Below are positions 26,938-37,400 of a stretch of 64,000 nucleotides of DNA, in pieces (the stretch's first letter is position 1; every line of letters starts with the position of its first letter). This DNA comes from Oscheius onirici (taxonomy: Eukaryota; Nematoda; Chromadorea; Rhabditida; Rhabditidae): positions 9,038,501 through 9,102,500 of the forward strand of contig OW051470.1 of assembly GCA_932521025.1 (NCBI GenBank), written 5' to 3'. The position numbers were made by a program, and so were the translations under genes. The notes below the pieces were generated by a model. It was not told the DNA's origin, did not search any database, and saw only the letters and a program-made list of their open reading frames with translations.

Positions 26938-27598
26938 TAATATACCGGTATGAGTCGTATAATAAAAAATTTGATAATTTGTAGTCTCTCTGTCAGTCAG
27001 TTTGTTAAGCTTTCTGTCTATCAGTCTGTCAGTCTTCGTGTCTCCCTATCTCTCTCTCTCTCTGTCTTCTGTCCAAACAATCAAAACCATAGCTCAAAAG
27101 TACATGAGCTCAAAGTACCGATATTACACGGTTGCCCACCAGACTACTCTGAAAGCAGGCGTGGAGACGAAAAAGAATGTTTGGAAGGCCGCAATCCATA
27201 TGAAGGGATGACTTTACGGCCCAGCTAGGTGGATGAGAACTGCAAGGGTGAGCCCCGACGTATGAAGGACAAGCGACATATGCATGGTGTATGAATACTG
27301 CAAATGAACATGAACATGTACATTAACGCGAGATTTATTCTCAGAATTTTTTTATTCTCAGAAAGAGTTGATCACTTTTTTGTATCTCCTAACCCCAAAA
27401 TTTTTTTTTCGGCCGATTTTAAAAGCTACCGTAACCGTTGATCCCAAAATCCAAACTGTCCTAAAAGCTCTCAATATTTTTTTTTCGAGGTCGATTACCC
27501 CCAGGAACAATCCCGGACCGATCCGATCAATTTGAAGGGTAGCTGAAGAACTAATTACAAAGACTGTTGACGCGCCCTAATAGCTCGTGCCAAACGAC
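26938..27598. other. Intergenic region with weak copy of Cys-rich gene exon
   Basis: 27075-27165 (plus strand) matches, with many changes, the minus-strand sequence at about 24035-24085 next to the Cys-rich gene (shared core TCAAAGTAC...ACACGGTT/GCACGGTT...CCCACCAG). It is otherwise AT-rich with a CTCTCTCTGTC tract near 27050. Confidence 0.4.
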
Positions 27599-27903
27599 CA
27601 CGTTATGTACTTTTCAGTTACGCAAAATTACGCACGAAAAAACCTGATAAATATAATTGGGCACGCGGCTCGCTGACGCATATTTCGGGGACGTTTCTGT
27701 CAAAATTTTTTCGAACAAACCTTGCTCTCATTTTTATCAGAGCTCAGTATAGGCATGAAGAAGCCCCAGCAAAAATGACGACAGGGTTTGTTCGAAGAAA
27801 TTTTGAGAGAAACGTCTCACCAAGTATGCTGATAAATTGTGTTTAAATCAGCATATACTCCTGCGCGTACGCAATTTTGCGTAAACGGAAACTACGTAAT
27901 GTG
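27599..27903. mobile_element. Foldback element between receptor and F-box genes
   Basis: Arms CACGTTATGTACTTTTCAG and its imperfect complement, with a second internal inverted pair (CGAACAAACC / GGTTTGTTCG). About 305 bp; the right end lies inside the last open stretch of the F-box copy 2. Confidence 0.65.
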
Positions 27904-28524
27904 AAAATTTGGCAGGCACGAAATATGTAGAAAAGGATCAAAAGCATACTGAACTTTCGAAGCCAGTCGAAGTGAAAGTCGTGAACGGGCGACCCTTCCA
28001 AGTAGAGAATAACCGCATCATAGCGTAAAGCATTTCGAAGCAATTTTACGCCTCCAAGTAATTCAAAAAGTTTCTTCTCACATTCGATATCTTGTCAAGA
28101 TCTTCTTCAGAAGAACATCGAAGCCATCCATCATTGAAATGACGTTCCAAATAAGCTCCTTTTTGTCAAACCAACGACTTGGAAGATCTTCTCCCTTCCA
28201 ATAACCATGTAGATTATAGCGTCCAGTATAAATGACTTGCGTTGAGGTATATTTGAAAACGCGAGCCTCACTTTCAATGACAGGAATTTTGTTTTCAACA
28301 AAGACGATTAGTTTATCTCCCTGTTTTTAAAAAATTATTCATGTATACTTCCAATAAACCTTGAACCGAACATAAATTCCAGTCGAGTGTTTTGCAATTT
28401 GATTTTTGTACTGCCGTATAACCGCGTTGAAGCGTTTGTTGAGAACAAACAAGCGCGTAGGTTCCTCTTTTAGAGGAATAAAGGATAGAACATGGACCAG
28501 GACATCATCTGACAGGCGGTCCAT
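27904..28524 (-). CDS. F-box protein (copy 2), best-preserved copy
   Basis: Exon 1 (28524-28360) encodes an intact F-box: MDRLSDDVLVHVLSFIPL, TRLFVLNKRFNAVI and TGIYVRFK. Exon 2 (28320 to about 28085) continues in phase: GDKLIVFVENKIP, VFKYTSTQVIYTG, KELIWNVISMMDGFD. A third open stretch (about 28070-27910) reads LRYDAVILYLEGSPVHDFHF, but the junction into it is unresolved because the obvious frame hits a stop near 28081. It would be a substrate receptor of an SCF ubiquitin ligase. Divergently placed with the broken copy 3. Either a functional gene with one unresolved intron or a recent pseudogene. Confidence 0.6.
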
Positions 28525-28644
28525 CTTTGCCGAAAGAACTGGTGAGCTGCTGACTTTTTGTAGAGTTTACCTTTTTGCAAGTTATCGACTTCAAATGCAT
28601 TGTGCATTGCGCGACAATCTCTTTGGAGCAGTTTTCGCCTAGTC

Positions 28645-28852
28645 AATAACGTCTGTTCAAAAAAAAAGAACGCAACAGTAACCCATAAATATTTCGCTTC
28701 GAGAACCACAAATCTCTGATTTTGAAACAATTCAAACCGATTTCTTGATTTCCTCAACGGCGAGTTACCCTGAAAATCAGGGGTTTCTGGTCCTCGCAGC
28801 GAAATATTTATGGGTTACTGTTGCTTTCATTTTTTTTGAACAGACTTTGAAA
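28645..28852. mobile_element. Foldback element between divergent F-box copies
   Basis: Arms share CTGTTCAAAAAAA and the word GTAACCCATAAATATTTCGC, inverted at 28798-28830. It occupies much of the putative shared promoter of the two F-box copies. Confidence 0.75.
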
Positions 28853-28879
28853 CCATTTTCTCACAAGTGATCATCAATT

Positions 28880-29870
28880 ATGGACCATCTATCACATGAT
28901 GCCCTGGTTCAAATTCTATCGTTTCGTCCTCTCAAAGACGATCCGACTCGCCTGCTCGCTATCAATCGACGTTTCAACTCGGTTGTTTAGCAGCACAACA
29001 ATCAAATGGCTAAGAAATCAACTGTAATTTGCATTCGGTTCAAGGTTGGTATTATCGAAATTCGCAGTATCTTTAGGGAAACAAAATTGTATTTGTTGGT
29101 AAAAAAAATACCTATAACTGAAAGTGAGGCTCGCGTTTTCAAATGTACTTCAACTGAAGTCATCTACGCTGGCCATTATAATTTACATGGTTATTGGAGG
29201 AGAAGAACACTCCCTTGTCACTGGTTCGACAAAAAGAGTTGATTTGGAATGTATCTTCTATGATGGATGGATTCGAGATGCTTCTGAAGAAGATCTTGAT
29301 GCATAGAAGACCAGAAGACCAGGAGACTTCGTCGAAGACCAGAATATCAGGAAACTTCGTCGCCTGGCGGCATCGTCCTCCAAACTTTTCTACCTGTTCT
29401 TTATCGTTTTCTAAAGCTTTCTACTTGCCTCTGACACAGTAGACGCCAAAGGCTGTAAAAACTTAAAGTCCAAAAGTAACTTGATATCTAATCCTGACAA
29501 CTCTTGATTCTCGTGGCCATAGACAGACAGGCAGAGTCAACATAGTTTCTTAATCATTCAACAATAACAGCAAAGTTTTTCAGGATTGGATAAAAGAAGA
29601 GAGTAATCAATCATCTCCAGATACATCACATAGAGTTCGATGCACGTACGTGGCAATTTGTTCGTTTCGTCCAGAAGACTGCTTCGAAGTACAAAATTCC
29701 CATAACACCTGAATCTATCGAAACACTTACTGGTGATACAAGTGCCGAAGTTGTATTGACTCGAACAGATGGCGAGCAGCGAATTATGGAAGGTAACACC
29801 TATTGGCTCAAGCTTTATTCGGAATTGACACCCCGTCGTATGTCACATAACCTCTGACATAAAAGCTCCT
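28880..29870 (+). pseudogene. F-box pseudogene (copy 3)
   Basis: Exon 1 (28880-29044) matches copy 2 residue by residue (MDHLSHDALVQILSF) but has an in-frame TAG at 28988-28990. Exon 2 starts at 29077 (GNKIVFVG) and carries a frameshift in a poly-A run near 29105 and another where AAAGGAGCT became AAAGAGTT near 29235. A downstream open stretch (29612-29860) encodes FDARTWQFVRFVQKTASK and ITPESIETLTGDTSAEVVL, possibly the C-terminal exon. Three independent lesions make this a pseudogene. Confidence 0.75.
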
Positions 29871-30230
29871 ACTCTATCACATTATTTTTTCTGCTGTCTT
29901 TAAAAGAACACTGGCATTATGGATGAACGGGTGAACCCGCCACGATCTTCCTTGGTTCTCGTCACGAATATGACCCGAATTTTTTTATTTTACTTTAAAC
30001 ACCCGCTCTTTGTTCCGATCTTTATTTTTCTTCCAAAACAAGACTGTCGGTCTAGACTCTAGACGGACGCGGCAAAGGCAAGGAAGATAAAGGAAATACC
30101 AGCCGACATCGTCGCCTGGCGGCGTCGTTCCCTCAGATTCGCATTTTCTCAGTGCTCAATGGTTGAAAATTTCGAAATACGCTTCGGGCGACCTTAGCGT
30201 TTTAATAAGAGAGGATGAAGATCAGGGCTG

Positions 30231-30345
30231 GGCGAATAGTTCACATTCGCATTTGCGAATATTCGCACTATTTTGCGAATTTCACATTCGCATTCGCATT
30301 TTCAAAAAATGACTATTCGAAATTCGCCCTTCATTGAAGACCGAT
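30231..30345. repeat. hAT-type terminus followed by GCGAATATTCGC-type repeats
   Basis: Begins CAGGGCTGGGCGAATAG, a hAT-like inverted-repeat end, and continues with alternating words such as CATTCGCATTTGCGAATATT before ending ACTATTCGAAATTCGCCC. The whole block is partly palindromic. Similar leaders with different bodies occur at 25.1 and 60.2 kb. Confidence 0.6.
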
Positions 30346-30357
30346 ACCCACCCCGAA

Positions 30358-31488
30358 AGGCCCGAAAAGTCCCAAAGACAGCCAAACTATTTCGACGTAC
30401 CTTCCTTGGTTATGTAGTCGGGAAGTCTTGATCAGACAGGGATGCATCTTCAGTTTGTTCATAGTGGACGGGCATAAGGAGGCTTAGAGGGAGAGTAGTC
30501 ATGGTCCAGATCTTCCAATGGGATGTTGGTCAGACGTCTTCAGTTAGCTCAGAGCGGATGGGAAGACACCAATGAAGATTGCCCGTAGACAGAAGTTCTT
30601 CCTCTTGTTGGTTCTCTGAGACATCAGTAGACTCTCTCCATTCCTGAAAGTTGAGAAACAGCGTGTAGAACCCTTGGCTATTTTGTAATAACGCAAAAGG
30701 GTTTAGGCTTAGTTTAACTAAAAACTTCTATAAACAGTTTTGTGTTTACTTTTACAAAAACTTTCAAATAAATTTGTGATTCAAGTTTTTCGTTAAACTT
30801 TTCGCTTTCAAGAGACTTCAGTCAGCAGAACAACGTCGCCAGAAACTCCTCGTCTTCAGTTCCAGGGCAGTATTTTTCTACTTTCCAAGCACGCCACTCA
30901 TTTTTGTTATTGGTAGAAAGCTCCCTGGCATATGTGACCGTCAGTTTGTGAATCCGCCACATTTTGACAGCCTTCGAGAAAGGGTAGTTGTCACGCTCTA
31001 TCTTCCCTTACGGCTCTTCAGGGCACCTCCTCAAGTCCATAGCGGTGTTTGGTACAGCTTGTGGAGACCCTCTTGAGTTGGGAAGACTGAAAGGGACTGG
31101 ATTCTAGCGCGAAATGTTGTCTGCTAGTCTGGAAGTAGACTTACTGAGCGTTATTACAAAATAGCCAAGGGTTCTACACGCTCTGTTTCTCAACTTTCAG
31201 GAATGGAGAGAGTCTACTGATGTCTCAGAGAATCCAAGAGGAAGAACTTCTGTCTACGGTCAATCTTCATTGGTGTCTTCCCATCCGCTCTGAGCTAACT
31301 GAAGACGTCTGACCAACATCCCATTGGAAGATCTGGACCATGACTACTCTCCCTCTAAGCCTCCCCAGCCTATGCCCGTCCACTATGAACAAACTGAAGA
31401 TGCATCCCTGTCCGATCAAGACTTCCCGACTACATCATCACAGAACGTAGGTCCAACTAGTTTGGCTGTCTTTGGGACTTTTCGGTAC
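30358..31488. mobile_element. 1.1-kb element with about 300-bp terminal inverted repeats
   Basis: The left arm (30358-30705) is the reverse complement of the right arm (31146-31488), including CCGAAAAGTCCCAAAGACAG at the extreme end and CTTGGCTATTTTGTAATAAC at the inner boundary. The arms are highly similar except for a short interruption near the outer ends. The 440-bp centre is unique and has no intact ORF. No clear target duplication. Could be a non-autonomous DNA transposon or an inverted duplication. Confidence 0.8.
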
Positions 31489-32270
31489 CATTTTTGACTG
31501 TTTCTATGTGTCTTTTTTCGTCGTCTCTCTATTCAACCTCTAATTACAGATGTGGTTCACGCTGCCTGTTCTCCGCTGGTCATTCCGACTCTCGAAGACC
31601 TCACATGAAGTATGAACCTACTGATCAAGAAACGGCAGTAGTTCTCCGGGACTTCTCCTGTCCTTTTCTCTTCAACGTCTACTACTATTCGTTCACCGCC
31701 CTTTTGCTCGGAACAAGGACAATGAGATTGTCAGTGTGGCTCATCAGGACGTCGTCTTCAAGGACCAAGGATTCGTGTCTTCGTCTTTTGGTCAAGCTGA
31801 ATCTATCTGAAGATCAGCTGGATGTCATGGGAGCTGTAGATTGAGCTTCAAGTTCAACACAACGGACAACGGCATCTTCGCGATTCTTCCAGTAAAGCCA
31901 TCGTTGAGCCGAATGTCTCCGTTCCTGTCAGCATCCCCCTCGAAGTCGGAAGGAGAATAGAACCGCTACTTTACTGCCGATAGAACCAGCAAGACCAGGT
32001 TGTACTGGACTAATGGGTGAGCCGAAGAAGTCGCTCTGGTCCCTCATATTCGAAGATGAGAAACAAGTCTGCCGGGGAAACGAGGAACAAAACGTCTGGT
32101 ATAGTCTCCTGAAGTCACAGGAACATGTGGATGAATTTCAAGAATCAGCCGGACAGTCTTGTCGAAACCGATCGAGATGGTCTGGAGGAGCCAATGGAGG
32201 TCTCCACGGAGAAGAAGCCTGTATGTTTTCATTGTCTTCTGTTCTCTTAGTTCGAGCCTGGGGCTAATTT
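31489..32270 (+). pseudogene. Decayed coding-like sequence of unknown origin
   Basis: Several short stretches look protein-coding in different frames (NEIVSVAHQDVVFKDQGF near 31725; SVPVSIPLEVGRRIEP near 31915; NFKNQPDSLVETDRDG near 32135, the last ending at a GTATG donor). They are separated by stops and do not splice in phase. I do not recognise a family. Confidence 0.3.
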
Positions 32271-32499
32271 TTTTGAGATCTGAACGAAATTTGTGGCACT
32301 CTGTTCATGTATCTCTCAAAATCTATTTCTCAGACTCTCTGTATGTTAGTCTATCAGACTCTCTGTCCCTCTCCAATCAACAAAATATCTTAGAGGACCA
32401 CCCGGCTAATAATGTCCGGTCATCTCTCTGTCTCTCTCCGAGAGGCCACCAGTTGGTCATTCGGCAACAACAGGCCCCCATCACATATCTCTGCACTCT

Positions 32500-32867
32500 C
32501 TTCCAATCTCCCAAACTCTCAACCTCGCCCAGCTGCGCCGTTTTATACTCGCGCGCGTACGCGCTCACAGAAAATTTCCCCCATTGATTTGCCGCCAGTT
32601 GCCCGGCCTCCTTCTCTCTCTCTCTCCTACTGGCCTGGGACGGGAAATTCGGGTGGGGGCGAAGGCAGCGGGCCAGGACGAGAGGACACAGGACGGCAGA
32701 GAGGAAAGGGCAAAGGGAAAAGGCGCGTGGGGGCCGTCGGAAGGGTTGGACACAGCCTCCCACAGCCAGCAGCAGCAGCCCCCCGAAATTCCACAACCCT
32801 CCTATATAATTTTTGTGTGAGAGCGGGAGAGAGCGAGATGTTAGGGAAACGACGCCGTTTGGAGCAG
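32500..32867 (+). promoter_or_regulatory. GC-rich promoter-like region and candidate first exon
   Basis: A locally GC-rich block (about 32540-32790) is followed by a TATA-like TATATAAT (32803-32810) and, about 30 bp on, an ATG at 32838 opening MLGKRRRLEQ to a GTACGT donor (32867). It could be the 5' end of the zinc-finger gene at 34.5-38.8 kb, but the donor phase does not match the first resolved exon, so a linking exon would be needed. Confidence 0.35.
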
Positions 32868-34470
32868 GTACGTTGCCATGATACCCTGCGAAAGGGAGTG
32901 GTTTCCCGCCCTTTCGACCAGCTGCCCTTTTATAGGATCCTGTCGTCCCGAGACCGAATTATGTCGTCCTAAAGCTCCGACCAGATACCGACTCGGTTCT
33001 ACTCTTTCAGCATTTGGTAAGTTTCTGAGAAGAGATGCTGAGGCATCCTCAGAGTCTCAGGAAATGTTCTGAAAGTTGCTACAGTAGAGAGTCTAGTCCT
33101 TTAGTCCCTGTTCCCGACAGTCTAGCTTGTTCTTTTGAAGAATCTGCCAAGGGATGTTACCAAGAGTCTGAAAATTGGAAAATTGTCTGAAGAGAGTCTG
33201 GATAGAGTCTGAGGTCTTATCCGTGGGTCAAGGCTTCTTCCAGTTTCTCTGAGCAAAACAAAGAGTCTTTTTATTAGATAAAAAACCGTTCAAAACTTTC
33301 AGGCTTGAGGTTCTTATGAGCTCTCTGTGTTTAGAAGTCTATCTGGAGCTCCGTCTTTAGACCTCTAGAATGTTCCAAAAATTCTTCTCCTTTCCTCTTC
33401 CCTATCAAATATTTGTCCATTTTACTGATATAGTGAGTATTTGGAATATTTCCGGATAAGGCATACTGTAGGGAAAAGTCCTCCTGGGTCAGGGAAACTG
33501 ATCCAAACTGAGCCAAAACTCCTCCTGTCTAGAAAAAAAAACTCTTCGGGTTTATCTGTAGAAGAGGCACTGCAGAGATTATCATTCAACGTTCATACTC
33601 TCTTTTTTACCGTCTCTCAGGATAGCTTTTTTGTCCTTATCGTACTGTAGCCTCAAAGTATTCCCCACCCTCAACGCCTTGCTAATGCTCCCTGTGTCTC
33701 TGAAGAACATGCCGCCGATCCATGCCTTACAGAAATTTGTCTGAATTTCTCTTCTCATACATCTTTCTGTTATGGCATCTCATTTTCCAAGACCTCCAGA
33801 GAATATATTCAAAGTCTAGAATTCTATTGATAGCTACCAGAAATCGTCTTTCACTTTAGCGGAATCCCCTCTCGAAAAACTTTGTCTCATTATCAGAAGT
33901 ATTCACTGCCCCATCCAGTTCATCGACTATTCTGCAAAGTTGCAGCATATTGGACTACAAATTTGCAAAAAGCCAACAAATTTCGAAAAAAAAAACTGGC
34001 CACAAAATCATTGTCTTGTTGTCCAGTAACCTCTTTAGTTCGAGGTTCATTCTTTCCAGGAAAACCCATTCGAAAAAGAGACCACCCTATGTGATTTTAA
34101 GTGTAAACAGGGGAACTCTCTCTCTCTCTCTCGACTCGATTGAATTGCGGCTTGCTGCTGCCTCTCCTGAATACCCAGAATTCTCATTTCCCGTGTGAAA
34201 AGATCGCTTTCGAGCCGAAACGAGAGAGAGGGGGCTCCGAATTGAAGGGAGGGAGCACTGACGTCGTTCGGTGGTCTCCTCGAAATAGCCTCGGGAATTT
34301 CCGGAGGGCCTTCCAAATACACACACACTCGATTAGACCACAGGAGGACTTAAATTGTATGATGAAAATGTTTTTAGCTTTCGCTCGGGATCACGGACAT
34401 TTCCTTCGTCTCACATCCGAGAGAGTTTTTTGCGGCTAGCTCGACTACTGAACTGACTCTTCATCCTTCC
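32868..34470. other. Long non-coding region
   Basis: No convincing exon in 1.6 kb. Contains CT/GA tracts (34117-34132) and a second, smaller GC-rich patch (about 34200-34300). If the ATG at 32838 belongs to the zinc-finger gene, this would be its first intron. Confidence 0.4.
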
Positions 34471-37400
34471 AGGACTCCGGAAACGCCGCATCATGAGGAG
34501 GCTGGGCAAGGGTAAGAGAGAGAGTCTGAGACTGTTGGATGGTATACTGTATGTCTCTTGACTCTCTTGACTCTGAGACTGTTAGGGAGAGTGACTGTTC
34601 AGGAGAAACTCCTGAGAGAGTGAGGTACTGTGAGAGTAATCAGATTCACTGGTATACTGTAACTCTCTGGGACACCTCCTGGACCACAGTTACTGACTCG
34701 TGACTGTTCTCTGTATCTACAGTATTGAACTGATTACTGTATACTCTTGACTCAGACAGGGAGAGAGACACAGACGGTTCTGTAGAAAGTCTTGTTGACT
34801 GTTCTGCCTTATGAACCAGAGTCTACTGTAAGATTCCTGACTGAAACTTTCTCTCTCAACTACGGTTTCAGTAACTAGACTCACGTATCCTATTCAGTAT
34901 GGTCAATTAGTTCAGTAGGTTACCAGATACTTTCCGACCACCTCTGGTTACTGTAACCTGTACTCTTGACTCACTGTCAGGAAGAGAGACTCGTGCTTTC
35001 CCAAACCATCAATTATTGTGCCTCGGGGAATGTTATGCGGAATTCTCTTCGATCTCTCTCTCGCGAATTATGGACACGCCTCTGGGGTTTTCGAGAGGCA
35101 GAGAGAGAAAAGGAGATTTCAGCGAATGGGCGCTGCTGCTAAAGCAAAAAACCGATCCAAAGTTAGGGGACCTAAACTTGAATGAGATTTCGGCAAACCG
35201 CAATTTCAGGACATCATATCCTCAGACGGAGAGCCAGAGGAACCCGTCAGCCAGTCCAATTGATGTCGTCAGTACCAGACCAGAGGACAGGTCTCCCAGT
35301 GTTGAGAGTGTGATTGAAACTGATCCGGATCAGGTGAACCAGGTCCTGGCGACACTTTTTGGCAAAGGAGCTGATGTGAGTACTACAGTAGACAGTTTAG
35401 AGAGACAGTGTTTTCAGGCAAGCTGCTCTGAGAATGCTCCTATACCAAGCAATGGAACGACAGTTTGTCGGATCTGTGGAGCAGCTGTTAGCTGTAGAAA
35501 GTGAGTATCAGTCTGTGAGACAGAGTCTATCAGACTCTCTGTCTTGCTGTCTCACTGTCCCTCTGTCAGTCTGTCAGACCCTCTGTCCCTCTGTCTCACT
35601 GTCTCTCTGTCTCTCTGTCCCTCTGTCAGTCTGTCCCTCTGTCCCTCTGTCAGTCTGTCAGTCTGTCCCTCTGTTCCTCTGTCAGTCTGTCCCTCTGTCA
35701 GTCTGTCAGAATCTCTGTCCCTCTGTCAGTCTGTCCCTCTGTCAGTCTGTCAGACTCTCTGTCCCTCAGACTCTCTCACTGATCCAAACTGTTCCAGAAT
35801 AACCAACCTCTCGCTCCACGTTCTCCGTTCCCATTGTGCCGTGGCCCTCTGGAGATGTCCCATCCCGTCCTGTGATTTTTCCCACGCCGACTCTGGCAAA
35901 GTCCGCAACCATCTGCGCAGTCAACACGGTGGTGATGAGTCAAGTCCTCTGGACAACCGGACAGCGGATCAGCTCGACTGTGCCCGGATCAGTTTCTCCA
36001 AATGCTTTCCGACCGTCGACTGGCAGGACAAGTACCAGAACGTCTTCTACCTGACCGATCCACCGATGGTCATCAAAGAGGAAAAGCCCATCAATGCCGA
36101 GAATCTGTGGGCCAATTGGGATCGTCTGGTAGTGAAGGACTCGAACCTGAACCAGCCGACGAAGTGTGCCGGTTGCCAGATGCTGGTCCCGTTGAACAAA
36201 AAGGCTGTGGAAGATCACATAAGAATCATCCACAAGCCAGAAAGGCCGCTACAATGCGGAATCTGCGAGTATGCTTCTCCTGAAGAGGTAAGGATACTGT
36301 AATTTGGTCGTGGCAGAGCCCTGGGATACGGTAGGATCCGGAGGGATTATTATAATCGTGTCAGAACCCATAGAAACCAATTTCTTACTGGCCTTGGTAT
36401 TCGGTCGCAAACACGAAAAATGCTTGGCCGTTTCGTAGCCCAGTGGCAATATATTAGTTCGGAATAACATGCACAAGGTCCCAGATTCGATTCCCGTACC
36501 TAAAAATACGTTTGCTTGTTCTTTCTAAAAAGGCAAAAAAATTTCGACCACGGCAGGACTCGAACCTACAATCTTCGGATGTCTTCGTGTGTGCCGAAGT
36601 CCGACGCCTTATCCATTAGGCCACGCGGCCACGTGAACCCACGTTTAGTGGGGCGTACAGGTTACGAGGGGGGAGATACAGGGGCAGTCTCGGACAGGAG
36701 ATAAGAGCTGTTCTACTACACGTAGATGCAGATTCTTTTTGTTTTTATCCATTTTTAAAGAAAATAAATTTCAGTGGAAGGTCCGCATGCACATGACTGT
36801 CAAGCATGCCGGTCCCAATTCTCAGTACGCCAAAATTCGAACCTGTTCCTCATGGAATCGTCCTCATCTCTACCTCAAACAGTATTTTCCCGATCTCGCT
36901 GGTTAGTTTTCTAGAATACAGAGAGACAGAAGGACAGAGAGTCTGAGCGACAGAGGGACAGAGAAACAGTAAAACCTACTTAACATTGCAGAAAGTCTCC
37001 CAGTAGACGATCTCGACCACCTTTTGGACACTTTCAAACAGCCTACTACAGTATCTCGTGATATTCTACCTCCTCCTTCAGCTTTGATTCCAACAGTTCC
37101 AACTACCTTACCAGAACCGACAAATCTGACCGATGCCACTGTGGAATCGCTTCTTCTTCAGATGTTCCCAGCCATTGTGAGTTCTGACTCTTATTTTGTC
37201 TATGTCACTGTACATAGTTTCTCCAAACCACTGTCACTGCCACTGTAATCTTTCTAAAGTACTGTCTCTATCATTGTACTCTATCAAGACAAAAACAAAA
37301 GCAGTGAAGAACAATGTTACTGTACTCACTAGACTACCGTCACTGTCCCTGTTCCTGTACTCTCCAGACTGTCGCTGTCACTGTCACTGTTGGCTCTCCA

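Noticed and set aside
32412-32972. 186-residue open frame in the GC-rich block
   Set aside because: Basic, low-complexity, overlapping open frames on both strands are expected in GC-rich promoter sequence; only the short exon from 32838 has splice support.
35521-35790. CRISPR-like array
   Set aside because: Units are irregular, overlapping CTCTGTC words without spacers, in a eukaryotic intron.
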